64,000 nt of DNA from Mastigamoeba balamuthi. Lineage: Eukaryota; Evosea; Mastigamoebida; Mastigamoebidae. The stretch is from contig CACRSC010000059.1 in assembly GCA_902651635.1 (NCBI GenBank), positions 169,805-233,804 of the forward strand, written 5' to 3'. The notes below the pieces were generated by a model. That model made no database searches and had not been told where the DNA came from. It saw only the letters and a list, made by a program, of their open reading frames with translations. Below, piece by piece: positions 1 to 10,663 of this stretch (position 1 is the first letter of the stretch; each line of letters begins with the position of its first letter). The position numbers and the translations under genes were made by a program.

Positions 1-47
1 GAGGGGGGCGGTGTGGGGCTCGAGGGGGTGTGGGAGGGCCCCACCAC

Positions 48-500
48 TGCAGCTCGGACTTCTTGCGGCGCTCGTCCTCGCCGCTGCCGCTGAGGAACCA
101 CTTGCGCGCGGGCAGCTCGGGCAGCTCGGGCACGCGCGGCAGGCGCCGGTGCAGCTCCACAAACTGCTGGTAGCGCCGCCCCACGTGCCGTATCTCCAGC
201 GTGCCGTCGCCCCTGCGGCTGCACACCTGGATCTTGAACACCTGCGCGTGGGAAGCGCCCGCGGGACGCCGCGAAGAGGGAAACCGGACGCAGCATTTCG
301 ACCCCCGGGAGGGCGCGACGGGCCGCGTGTGGGTTCGAGAAAAAAAAAGGCGGGCACGAGGGGCGTGAGGTGACACGACAGGGCCTCCGGGGGGCGCAGG
401 GCAAGGGGGCAAGGCGACGGACGACGATCTGGTCAGAGTCCTTGTGGGTGCCGAGGACATTGGCGACAATGTCCACGGCGGAGGCCTGATCGGAGGACAT
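48..500 (-). CDS. PX-domain protein, 5' part only (runs off the window start)
   Basis: Two minus-strand exons are visible: about 500-428 (ATG at 500) and 241-48. The second encodes a phox-homology (PX) core: a first strand FKIQV, then the RRYQQFVELHRRL helix entry typical of PX domains, the proline loop LPELPARKW and the following acidic/basic helix (EDERRKK). PX domains bind phosphoinositides, mostly PI3P, and bring sorting nexins, kinases or phospholipases to endosomal membranes. The acceptor at 242 (GCGCAG) and a donor at 47 (GTGGTG) frame the exon, and the remaining exons lie outside the window. Exon 1 encodes an acidic N-terminus starting MSSDQASAVD. The donor of exon 1 is uncertain among several GTC positions near 428-434. 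The downstream domain, and so the subfamily, cannot be told from here. The start faces that of the LKB1-like gene, so the two may share a divergent promoter. Confidence 0.65.
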
Positions 501-692
501 GGGGGGCCCCGGGCAAGACCGACCGGTCTGTTGTTGTTTGGGCAACACCACAGCAGGCGTTGTGCGCCCGGGAAATGTGTTGGAAAATCTCCTGCGCTCG
601 CGATTCAGCGGGGGGGCGTGGGGGGTCACCCACTCCCACACGCCCACACCCACCCCCCACAGGGCCAACACAGCAAGGCTATTTTGTATTGC

Positions 693-3188
693 ATGGGTTT
701 CTCACTCCAATACCAGCGCCGCCAGTTCCTGGGAAGTGACTCAGCCGCTACGCACTAGGAAATAGAACAAAGATACGGGAATCTTCTGATCCTTTTCTTT
801 AAATTCTGACGCAGTTAACCCCCGCTTCCTCTGGTCGCACAAACCGAACCCAACCGCACCCCCAGCAGCAGCGCACAGGAGACCCCCCACACCCCCCAGC
901 GCACCCTCTCCCCCCGGGGCCACCACCCCCCCTCCGACCGGCGCGACGAGTGCGCAGACGACGCTGCAGAGCAGCCCGGGCGGCCGCTGCTGCGGGCCCG
1001 CGGGGCAGCAGGCCCAGCGCACGCCCTGCGCCACGCCGCCCGTCGCAGCAGACCCCTCCTGCGTCATCTACAGGCGCAGGGTCTGCCCCAAGCGCCTCCG
1101 CAACTACCTCGTCGGCGACGCGCTCGGCTCGGGTGCGATCGGGAAATTACGCGGCGGCGATCTCACATATCGGCGCGCGCTTTTGTCCCCGCGCCAAAAA
1201 TGGAGTTTTCCGCGATTTTTCCCACGCCAGGGGATATTTTCCGCAACCATTCCTCGGCTTTTCCTTGTCTTCTGCAATACTTGGCGTAGGGCATTGTATT
1301 TCTGGAACGGGCGGTCTGATTCGCGCTCCTCCCCTCGGGGCGAGGGGGAGAGTGGGAGCTCTGCCCCCCCCGACTCCCGCAGCTTCTATGTGGGTCGCGC
1401 CCGCGTTCCTAAACTCCAATTGACGAGATATTTCCAACGGCATTCGGTTAGGAATTCCAAGTGTGTATCGCTGATTTCAATTCTCCTCTTGTGCTTCTGC
1501 GATAATTCCCGTACAGAGATATATTTCGCCAACACTCCAAATCCGGGTCCCCCACACAATTGGCACGGCGCCCTCTAGGAATTCCAAGTGTGTATCGCTC
1601 TGATTTCAGTTCTCCTCTTGTGCTTCCCCGTACAGAGAGATATTTCACCAATGCCAATTCGGGTGCCCCACACAATTGACACGGCGCCCTCTTCCTCCCC
1701 CACCCCACAGGGTCGTTCTGCGTGGTCAAGGAGGGCTACGACGTTGTGGAGAGCCGGCGCGTGGCGATCAAGATCTTCAACAAGCGGCGCCTGAAGCGGC
1801 ACCCCGACTGGGAGGCGGCCATCGCGCGCGAGGTCGCCGCCAACCTCCACGTCATCCGCTCGGGCGGCGACAGCGCCCACGTCGTGCGCCTCGTCGACCA
1901 CTGGGCCGACGTCGCCAAGGACAAGACCTTCCTCGTCTTCGAGTGCGTCACGGGCGCCACGCTGCGCTCGCTGGCCGACCTCGCGCCGGGGTGCAGGCTG
2001 CCCGTGGCGCAGTCGCGCTCGCTGCTCGCCCAGCTGCTCGACGGCCTCGCGTGGCTGCACAGGTGCGATTCCAGATCTCAGATCTTCCCTCTGGGGGAGA
2101 TTTCTCTGCGTATCTGGATCCGGGAAATGCCTGCGTCGCGTCACGGGAGCCCAGAAGTTAAGTCGGCTCCTTTGATGCGGGCGTTCGCACTCTCTCGGGT
2201 CCGGTGTGCAGAGGACTGGTGCATGGATGCCGTGCACACAGCCCTGCCGCGCCAGCCGGTGCCCTGTCAGGCCAGTCGTCACTGAGCGTCTGCTGTGGGG
2301 GGTTGGTGGCGTGGCCGTCGGTGGCTGGCAGGTGTGGGATATACCACCGGGACATCAAGCCCGACAACCTGATGGTGACTGCCGAGGGCAACCTCGTCAT
2401 CAGCGACTTCGGGTCGTCGCTGGTGGTCGAGCCCGCGCCTGCCCCCGGCGTCGACGTCGAGTGCGACGCCCCGGGCGCCCCGGCGTTCCAGCCGCCCGAG
2501 GTGGCCATGACCGGTCGCGCCCCCTCGGCCGCCAAGATCGACTCGTGGGCCGCAGGGCTCACCTTGTACGCAGCCCCTCCTTCGCTATGCACTCGCCCTC
2601 GGTCAAATAGTCATATGGGCTGCTGCCCCTGCCGCACAATTGATATTGAAGTGGCTCAATTTCTGCCGCACCCCGTTGAATCGAGAATATCCGGAATTCA
2701 ATGATTTGAGTTGAGAATACACAAATAACGGGCGCAACGCGGCTCCGGACAGCTACGTCGTGGCGGTCGGCAAGTACCCGTTTGGCAACGGCAACGTGTT
2801 CCAGACGTTCAAGGCGATCAGCGAGTGCAAGATCCACTGGCCCGACACGCTGCCAGCGGAGCTCGCGGATCTCCTGCGCCGATTGCTTGCCCCGGACCCC
2901 GCGCAGCGGCTCAGCATCGCCGAAGCACGCGAGCACGCGTGGATGCACGGGGCCGAGGCACTGGACCGCAGCGGGTTTGTGCGCGCCAAGCCGCGCGAGA
3001 CGCTGTTCACTCCAGAGAACCTGGAGAAGTTCCTGAGCAGTAAGACAGAGCCCCCGCCTCTCCTCTGGTGTGCCAACAACCACTTACACTCTTGCACAGT
3101 GGAGGAGGGCACGGAGCAGTTCGAGTTCAGCAGAGGGGAGCAGCTGTACCCCTACCACCGCCGCAGGTGGTGCTGCTCGCTTCTCTGA
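693..3188 (+). CDS. lkb1: LKB1/STK11-like serine/threonine kinase with C-terminal CaaX box
   Basis: Probable exons: 693-735 (tentative), 815-1132, 1711-2062, 2332-2565, 2753-3039, 3100-3188, about 440 residues. LKB1 activates AMPK-family kinases together with STRAD and MO25. Kinase hallmarks are in order: glycine loop GDALGSGSFCVVKEG spliced across the first long intron, VAIK lysine, HRD in IYHRDIKPDN, DFG, and the activation-segment end GAPAFQPPEV. That last motif, with PPE in place of the usual APE, is characteristic of LKB1 (human GSPAFQPPEI). The segment before the kinase domain (VIYRRRV...RLRNYLVGD) also matches LKB1, as does the C-lobe (DSWAAGLTLF, GKYPF). The protein ends RRRWCCSLL: a basic run followed by CSLL, a CaaX box with Leu last, which favours geranylgeranylation. 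Human LKB1 is likewise prenylated. The N-terminal 115 residues are Pro/Ala-rich. The very first exon is the weakest part of the model. Confidence 0.85.
1448..1692 (+). repeat. Tandem duplication inside an LKB1 intron
   Basis: About 120 bp is present twice head to tail within the intron 1133-1710. Both copies begin GGAATTCCAAGTGTGTATCG and end CACGGCGCCCTC, with a shared ACACAATTG block before that end. The two are not identical: the first copy carries a few extra bases near its middle. It enlarges the intron to 578 bp, the longest seen in a well-supported gene here. Confidence 0.8.
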
Positions 3189-3528
3189 AGCACGCAGGGG
3201 GAATAAGGGGGGGGGGGGCATTCATCAGTTTTGAGCAATTCCATTCCGAAATGAACAATAGAGTTCGGCCTAGGGAGCGTCTGCGCAAGTTCTGTGCTTC
3301 ACTCAAGATACTTGATCAAATGCATAAAAACCTCAACATTTCTTGGAATAAGGTGTATTACCTTGAAATTTTCAAAAATTACCATCAATCAAGCTCCAGG
3401 TACCCAAAAATTCAGGAACAAAAGGTCTGTTTTTGGAATTACCAATCGTGTTGAAAAGCAAGAGGGAAATCCTGATGTCAGTAGTTAAAAAAAGAAAGTC
3501 TCCTTTACTTCTTTCACAGGGCCAGGTA
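3189..3528. other. Intergenic, no gene seen
   Basis: Base composition drops abruptly from GC-rich coding DNA to AT-rich DNA just after the kinase stop. A run of about ten G lies near 3210-3220. No reading frame with recognisable protein similarity is present. Confidence 0.6.
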
Positions 3529-4425
3529 GGGCTGCCGACAAGTACCGAGTACTTGTGAGTACTCGTCAAGTTTTTTTGGCAAGTACGAGTAGATAAGTAC
3601 TTAGCAAGAATTCCGATTTCAGTACTTTTATCCGATTGGTGTAATATTTTTGCTGCACCTGTCTTTCACTTGAGCATCACTTCACAGGGGTTGAAGTTTG
3701 TGAGCTGCTATATTCTTTGTTTATGGAAAACAGAAGAATGAGAGAGAAGAACTCTGGGCTGAGAGAACTGTAACGAAAAGAGTTAATTATCCCCCCACGA
3801 GAGAAGAGCCAGCAGATCACTGTCTTGGTGCTCACTCTGCTCGAGGAACAGTTTTGTTGAACGTGAATGCTGCACTGTGTCAGAAACATGACTATGATGT
3901 GTGAATACCCTTTCTTGATGAGGTTGTAAGCCGAGACTCTCTGGAGAGAACAAGCTGGATCTCTGACACTTTGGTTCAGATTCGGGGACAAGGTCCAGTT
4001 CTTTGTCAAAGTCAGCTTAAAAGGAGTCACATTAATATTGAAATGATTGAGATATAGAACACATACATGAATACCCTGATCTCTTCTGTTATCAGGACAA
4101 TAAAAAGATAAAAATGGTCAATCTCGCACCTTGTAGGTAGGATGGGAGCGTGGGCAGCTGCTAAAGGTGGTAGAGCAGTGGCAAGAGTGAGAGGAGGTGC
4201 TTGAAGTGGCCCATCAGTGGGGGGGGAGAGACTGTTGTGCCATCAGTCCAGAGCAAAAGAGACTCAAAATCGCAAATGTCACGAAAATCTGTGGGTTATC
4301 AGATACAATTGGCATTTCCAGATTCAATTCAAATGACGAGTAGTTACGAGTAGTGATGAGTACTCATCCCACTTTTTGTCTCCAAGTATGAGTACTCAGA
4401 CGAGTATACTCGTCAGCAGCCCAAG
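3529..4425. mobile_element. Non-autonomous hAT-like element (MITE)
   Basis: The ends form imperfect terminal inverted repeats: the left end reads GGGCTGCCGACAAGTACCGA, and the reverse complement of the right end reads GGGCTGCTGACGAGTATACT. Both are followed by subterminal repeats of an AGTACT / GAGTACTC motif. The roughly 0.9 kb interior is AT-rich and has no transposase frame. Possible flanking 8-bp direct repeats are GGCCAGGT (left) and GACCTGGT (right), matching at six of eight positions; 8 bp is the target size used by hAT elements. The superfamily call rests on end structure and target length only. Confidence 0.5.
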
Positions 4426-4823
4426 ACCTGGTGATGCTCCATAGAATTTGCCAGTGCAACAGCATAACTCTCAGTCAGATTCCTCCACTTCTGATACAGA
4501 TAGGCACAGAGCTTCTTGGCAGTTCTGGGCTGTTTCTCTGCCACCTTGGCCTTGAGGATCCCTCAAACATTTTCAATAGGGTTCAGGTCTGGGCTGCATG
4601 CTGGCCAGGGCAGTACCTTGATGTGATTCTGATATGGAGCACCAGACCTTGGCTTGTCCCCAGCACAGCTGGATCCATCATCCTTGGTCCAAGCCTGGAC
4701 CATTGAGATAGAGCAGTCCATGTACTTTGCTGCATGCTTAACACCCCAATGAGGGCCCTTCTTGGGAGACTGCAAGAAGAACAACTTCCACCTCTTCCTC
4801 TCTGTGAGTACCATTTTTAGTTT
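4426..4823 (-). mobile_element. Tc1/mariner transposase relic
   Basis: The minus strand carries the C-terminal part of a Tc1-type transposase: WPACSPDLNPIENV, the conserved block around the second catalytic acidic residue, followed on the same strand by WG-like and helix-rich residues out of frame. Upstream lies a GHWGVKHAAKY-like piece. The catalytic core is incomplete and several frames are needed to read it, so this is a dead plain DNA transposon. It abuts the hAT-like element, and the two together form an AT-rich island. Confidence 0.75.
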
Positions 4824-6075
4824 TGAAGAAAAAGATCATAAAATCATGTTAAGATCAGAAAAATCTCTACTCATCATATATACTCGTCATAACAAATGAT
4901 AACGTTTATATGACCTTATTACTTTTTCTTCTTTCTGAGTTACTGGATACCTGGGACTTCTGGCCAGGACTGTACATTCTAATGCTATGACACAATGAAG
5001 ACAGCCAAATGCTAAGGCATAATTATGAATTTGGTCAGTGCTGTGACTGTTGCACAAAATGTGCTACAAGAGCATCATGTAACCTACAATAGCAGCTGCC
5101 TTATTTGCAGCAGTGCTGCACCACTGGCAGCACTCAAACATAAAGGGCTGGAAGAGATTACAGTAAGAGAGCTTGACCTTCTTCCAGTTCTCTGGGTTCA
5201 TCTGCTCCTCAAACATCATTGGCTGGGAAATCAAAAGAAATAAAAGATGAGAGGTGTCACAAAAGTAACAGTTGAAAAGTATTGCACAAGTGATACTTCG
5301 AAAGAGTCATGGACAAGTGCTACTTTGACAAAGTTACTCCTGTTGAAAAAAGAGACAAAAGTGACTGTTAACAGATGTCACAATAGTAATTGTTCAAAGG
5401 TACCATGAAAGTGACAGTTCCATGGTGTCATGAAAGCAACAGTTGAAAAAAGTTTCAAAAGTGATACTTTGATAGTATTGTGAAAGTGATAGTGTAAGGT
5501 GTAGAAAGAAGTGGGACTTTCTTTTGAGACCCTACTTCTTATGTTTAATACTGCTGCTAAGATGTTCTGGATTCCTGGTCAGCATAATTCTATTAATGAT
5601 ACAATATGCAGTAACAAAAACAGATACTCTGTACCAGTGTTGGTTAATGAGAGGAACTTATTGATAGTATCGTCTATCATTAAGAAAAATGCTTAACGAT
5701 AGACAGAATTCCTATCATTAAGTATCGTTAAGAACAGAGGTGCTGGGCCTGCCATCTAGGATGCACGGGGCCTGTTAGTCATGGCACGTGTGGTCCCGCA
5801 CAGGTGCCTGAGTGAGAAAAAAGCCACATAATATGGCCACAGATTTGTGTATCTCCCAGAGTCTGTGCTGCAATGGACCGTGTGGTACCTGTACAAGTAT
5901 GTGTAAGGTCGCTCATGCCTGGATATGACCAACAGCGTGAGTGCAATGCCGACAGTGCTAAGGGCCTCAGACTTGCTGTGATGGCCACCGTCTGGCTAAG
6001 ATACTTGTATCTTCTGTTTTCCTCACTTATCGGATAGTTAATGTCTATTGATAACCTACACTGCTCTGTACACTT
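4824..6075. other. AT-rich spacer with degenerate short repeats, no gene
   Basis: From about 5244 to 5500 there are around eight imperfect 25-35 bp repeats built on AAAAGTGACAGTT / AAAAGTGATACTT. A second small repeat pair with TATCGTTAAG and its near inverse lies at 5650-5735. Composition is unlike the GC-rich genes on either side. Nothing coding is recognised. Confidence 0.55.
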
Positions 6076-6759
6076 ATGATGGCAGAGGAAAACCACATCC
6101 AATCAGAGGTGTTCAGTGGCATCAGTGGCAGTGTCAATGAGGCTGCCTATACTGTCGGGAGCACTGTGTGCTGGAATGGCTTCACAAGCACGTCACTGAG
6201 CTCTAATATTGCTTTTAAGTTCCTGACAGAGTCTGAGGGTATGCTGTTTGAGCTGAGGATCACCAGCAGGCGCAATCTGGGAGCCCTGGACCAACTCGGT
6301 GAAGACAAGGTGTTGCTCGAGTCGGGCACTACCTTCGTGGTCAAGTCAGCCCTCCAGAGTGTCCAGGACGGCTGCTTGCTGCTTGTCATCAGCATGCGCA
6401 AGATTGACCCCCATTCTCTGCTCTTCACTCGCACAGCAGGTCCAGTTGCCAGAGAATCCAAATTGAGGCCTCTTGTGCCACTGCTGCCCCCCTCAAGTAT
6501 ACAGTGCCAAGACAGGTTTAGTGCTTCTGGAAACGCCTGTAGCTCCCGAGCCGATCTCCCAGGGAAACCATGGAGGCGCCCTTCCAGAATGGGTAGTACA
6601 GGAGAGCCAGGTCCGTGTGGCAAGGTACAGCTGCGCGGACATGCAAGACCCACAAGTACCTTAAGCAGGAGAGAGCCCTGTTGCCCCACTGGTTTCCCGA
6701 GTCCCTCTACATATGGCCCACACGAATGCCCCCAAGGACATGCAAACTATTGGGACTGA
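6076..6759 (+). pseudogene. ADP-ribosyltransferase-like ORF, incomplete
   Basis: Residues 20-110 of this frame resemble the arginine-specific mono-ADP-ribosyltransferase fold: a strand with GSTVCWNGFTSTS (the Ser-Thr-Ser strand of the family), then a FELRI strand, and a terminal LESGTTFVV strand of the kind that follows the active-site loop. Such domains transfer ADP-ribose from NAD to proteins and occur both in host ecto-enzymes and in toxins. The first part of the fold is not found in frame and the last 110 residues resemble nothing known to me. I read it as an old, incomplete copy and make no claim of activity. Its codons are less GC-biased than those of the neighbouring housekeeping genes. 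Confidence 0.45.
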
Positions 6760-7083
6760 TCGCATTGCTGCTGGCAAGCCACTGGAGAGGGGAAAAGAAC
6801 TCAGTGACACCAGTGCAGACTCCTCAGAAGCATGGACTACCGTGGTTCCAGGGGAGGAGTTAAGGAGCTCGACTCCAGGTTGGTGAAAAATTGGTCCCAA
6901 TCAAAAGTGTAAAACTAGATTGCAAGCTGATCGATGGAAAATAAAGAAACTGATTTGAATGGGTCTGATTTTGCCTTGTCTGTGATTCTCTGTGCTCCGG
7001 TAAGATTTCTGAGATTGTGCACCATTGTGCAGCCCTTGAAGATGTACATTGCCCTGACGTTCTCGCAAGACCACAAATCAGGA

Positions 7084-9250
7084 AAACAAATTGATACGCC
7101 TTCTATCTATGCCTCCACAGAAAACGAGCATCCAAATGGGAGTAGCATTTGATGCCAATAGGGCTTTTTCTTGCTACATGCTTCCACCCGCTCTGGGCAG
7201 ATCTCCCTCATAATTCTGATAACAGCTGAGGAACTCGCAGAGCTCTCGAGGTGTGCCCCACTGTGCGAACTCACGTTGAGCTTCGTGGCTTTGATGGGCG
7301 ACCTCGTCTCTGGGTCAGCGTAGTGCTGCAGAGCATCACGAGGGCGACCACTGTGGGCCTCGGCAAGTGCACAGCTCCTCAGAGGAAGGCTCTGTGGCCC
7401 TGAGGCCCTGCGTCCACACGGCGGTTCTGATGGAAGGCCCTGTAGGTGCGGCAGAGTCTCAACTCACCGTTGCCCCAGGCAAGCCTCGTGTGCCCCTGGC
7501 ACAGCATTGGCAGCGAGCAGCCCTTCTGTGTCTTTGAGTTGGGGTGGCACAGTGTAGACAGTGACTGCAGCGGAGTTGAGTGCAGCGTGTCTGCGTTCCC
7601 GCGCACAGTCGAGGTCCCTTATATCAGGCAAGGAGCACTGACAACGCTGTGGACAGAGTGTCCGATGACAAGAGGGAGAGGAGTCCGGCTATTTGGTCAG
7701 AATGCCGCAGTAGAGGCCTCCGATACCTCTGCTGGCCCTGGACATCCTGCGCCAAGATACAACGTGCTGTGTTGCCACCGACGCCATAGAGGCATTCGAA
7801 AAGGAGAGCTGCTCTTTTTTTAGCTAGCGTTCCTGCAGCGCTGAGCCTGCGGGACTGCCAAATCCAAAATGAGGAACTATCGTCCGTATTTCACATTTTC
7901 GGACTTCAGCACATTGCCAGCAATTGATTGAGATATTTCTTCATGACATGTTCAGAGACAAAAATCAGGCAGAACGGCGCCGGATTCAGCAGAACTCCCA
8001 TCCCTGCGGAGGTCACGCAGCCCGCTGACCCCCGTGCGGCAAGTAGCATGCAGTTCGACGCCGACGTCGCGCGCGGCGCGTGCAAGTACATCGCCTCCTG
8101 CCACTGCAGCGTNAAATTGATACGCCTTCTATCTATGCCTCCACAGTAAACGAGCATCCAAATGGGAGTAGCATTTGATGCCAATAGGGCTTTTTCTTGC
8201 TACATGCTTCCACCCACTCTGGGCAGATCTCCCTCATAATTCTGATAACAGCTGAGGAACTCACAGAGCTCTCGAGGTGTGCCCCACTGTGCGAACTCAC
8301 GTTGAGCTTCATGGCTTTGATGGGCGACCTCGTCTCTGGGTCAGCGTAGTGCTGCAGAGCATCACGAGGGTGACCATGGGCCTCGGCAAGTGCGCAGCTC
8401 CTCAGAGGAAGGCTCTGCAGCCCTGAGGCCCTGCATCCACATGGCAGTTCTGATGGAAGGCCCTGTAGGTGTGGCAGAGCCTCAACTCACCATTGCCCCA
8501 GGCAAGCCTCGCGTGCCCCTGGCACAGCATTGGCAGCGAGCAGCCCTTCTGTGTCTTTGAGTTGGGGTGGCACAGTGTAGACAGTGACTGCAGCGGAGTT
8601 GAGTGCAGCGTGTCTGCGTTCCCGCGCACAGTCGAGGTCCCTTATATCAGGCAAGAAGCACTGACAACGCTGTGGACAGAGTGTCCGATGACAAGAGGGA
8701 GAGGAGTCCGGCTATTTGGTCAGAATGCCACAGTAGAGGCCTCTGATACCTCTGCTGGCCCTGGACATCCTGCGCCAAGATACACCGTGCTGTGTTGCCA
8801 CTGACACCATATAGGCATTCGAAAAGGAGAGCTGCTCTTTATAGCTAGCGTTCCTGCAGGAACCAATTGAATTACTATCGTTATGTACGTATCTGTCTCC
8901 ATACTCGATTACCAGGCGTCAATGTGGAGACGTGCCTCTGTGCTGTCGCAGCTGTGGGCCCATCACTGCGCTCGCTGAGCCTGCAGGACTGCCAAATCCA
9001 AAATGAGGAACTATCGTCCGTATTTCACATTTTCGGACTTCAGCACACCGCCAGCAATTGATTGAGATATTTCTTCATGACATGTTCAGAGACAAAAATC
9101 AGGCAGAACGGCACCGAATTCAGCAGAACTGCCATCCCTGCGGAGGTCACGCAGCCCACTGACCCCCATGCGGCAAGCAGCATGCAGTTCGACGCCGACG
9201 TCGTGCGCGGTGCGTGCAAGTACATCGCCTCCTGCCACTGCAGCATGTTC
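7084..9250 (+). repeat. 1-kb direct duplication joined at an N
   Basis: Copy A (about 7084-8111) and copy B (8113-9240) are nearly identical head-to-tail repeats. Each begins AAATTGATACGCCTTC and ends with the first exon of the coiled-coil gene (ending CCACTGCAGC). They differ by scattered substitutions, and copy A lacks about 120 bp present in copy B (around 8862-8978). The single ambiguous base of the window, at 8112, sits exactly on the junction. Confidence 0.85.
7227..9058 (+). pseudogene. Relics of an F-box/LRR gene (two partial copies)
   Basis: Within both duplicated segments the plus strand encodes pieces of the LRR gene at 61.8-63.7 kb. LSRCAPLCELTLS...GDLVSG (about 7250-7320 and 8275-8345) and VLQSITRATTVGLGKC (about 7320-7375) match its middle and its end. 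GVNVETCLCAVAAVGPSLRS (copy B only, about 8910-8970) and the following SLQDCQIQNEELSS match the start of its second exon. The pieces are out of order, internally deleted and in several frames. This is host-gene debris, probably from an old duplication of an LRR gene next to a coiled-coil gene. Confidence 0.7.
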
Positions 9251-10308
9251 ATGGCGCAGCCCGACGGGTACTGCGGCCACTGCAGGTGCGCTGCCCAGTG
9301 CAGTACCCTCTCGTCTGCTCTCTGCGCTGATGAGAGCCAACCATCCCTGACGTGGCGACGTGATGTGACGTCAACTGTGACGTGGCAACGTGACGCGACG
9401 CGACGTGCTAACTTCCCATCCCCTGACGTGGCGATGCGATGTGCTGGCTGCCCATCATACCTGACGTGGCGATGCGTCGTGCTGGCACTGCCTCTTGTGG
9501 GCAGGCACCCCTACTGCATCCACCCCCATGTCCCCGCGGCCCCGCCCCTGCCCCCTGTGGCCCCTCAGCAGCCCGAGGCCATGGATGGCGTCGTGTTGCC
9601 CACGGCCCCCCATGAGCCCATGGGCACTGTGGACGGTGTCGACATGGCGACCATTCCTCCAGAGGTGCGCTGCTCTGTGCTGCGCCGCCCTTCCCGCTCA
9701 CTGTGTGCCTCCTCTGAGCGATGGCGTGGCCACCGGGGCAGCTGCGTGCCGTGCTCCTCAGGCTGCAGCACCAGTGCATCGCGGCCCAGAGGCAGTGCGC
9801 CGAGGCCGAGGCCCAGAGGCAGCGCGCCGAGGTCGAGGCCCAGAGGCAGCACGCTGAGGCCCAGAGGCAGGGCGCCGAGGCTGAGATCCTCATGCTTCGG
9901 CGCCTGACAGTCGAGGCGGAGAAGCGCGCAGACGAGTGCGAGCGCTGCATTCGCATTGCCCACGGCCTGGCCCTGCCGGACTGTGCCCAGTGGAGGGCTC
10001 CGGTGCGGCCTGGCACCAGGTCCAACACGCCAGCCGTGCGTGCCCAGAGGCTGCAGGCTGCTGTGGATGCTGCTGCTGCTGCCCCACTGCATGCGGAGGA
10101 GGAGGAGGAGGGGCACTCTGCGTGTGAGCCGCCGCGCAAAAGGGCCAACCTCGAGGCCAGCCACTGCATCGTCTCGGGCGTAGAGGCGCACATGCAGCTC
10201 TTGATACCCACGCACCTGGTGCCCTTCTGCCTCGTCCTTCCCTCTCTCTCTCTCTCTCTCTCTGGGCTCACGCGCTGCGCACACCGCACGCGCCACAACG
10301 CTGCATGA
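9182..10308 (+). CDS. Coiled-coil protein with N-terminal Cys-rich motif (copy A)
   Basis: Exons 9182-9285, 9505-9664 and 9742-10308 give about 276 residues. The short first exon holds a compact Cys/His motif (GACKYIASCHCSMF...DGYCGHC) that could bind one zinc. Exon 2 is Pro-rich. Exon 3 encodes a charged coiled coil (about 110-170) built on AEAQRQ heptads, then poly-Ala, a Glu run and a basic PPRKRA stretch that could be a nuclear signal. A paralog with the same exon plan lies on the minus strand at 36-37.2 kb. The tail differs: here it runs through a CT-dinucleotide repeat (10241-10263), and beyond it the homology to the paralog continues in untranslated DNA, so the C-terminus may be truncated. 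The function is unknown to me. Confidence 0.65.
10241..10263. repeat. CT dinucleotide microsatellite
   Basis: About 23 bp of uninterrupted CT repeats, read in frame as alternating Ser-Leu near the C-terminus of the coiled-coil protein. Length changes here would shift its tail. Confidence 0.95.
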
Positions 10309-10663
10309 TGCCGCACGTGCACACTGTGCAGTGAACGCGAGCACAAGAGCTGATAGAATGCCTCATTGCAGACAAGAAGGGCATGGAGCAAGCTCTGCTG
10401 AGAGGCCGTACCCAAGAAGTCGTTCCATACAGGGCCCCCTCGTGGCGATCTTGATGTGCCTCCACCAAACCCTGCCCCGCAAGACCGTCTCAGTGCTCAG
10501 CCGCACTCCACTGCTCGATTTGCATGGCCAATACGATGAACGCACCCAAAATGACATAAGTCCATTGCACACCACACGATGTGGTGAATCGTTTTGTGGA
10601 TTCATGTGAGACACAACATCGATCTCATCGTGAGATGGGCTTATGCCCTGATTTCTGATCATC

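Noticed and set aside
7446-8804. Pair of 111-125 codon frames repeated at 7.4 and 8.5 kb
   Set aside because: They lie within the duplicated LRR debris, show no domain, and being open in both copies only reflects recent duplication.
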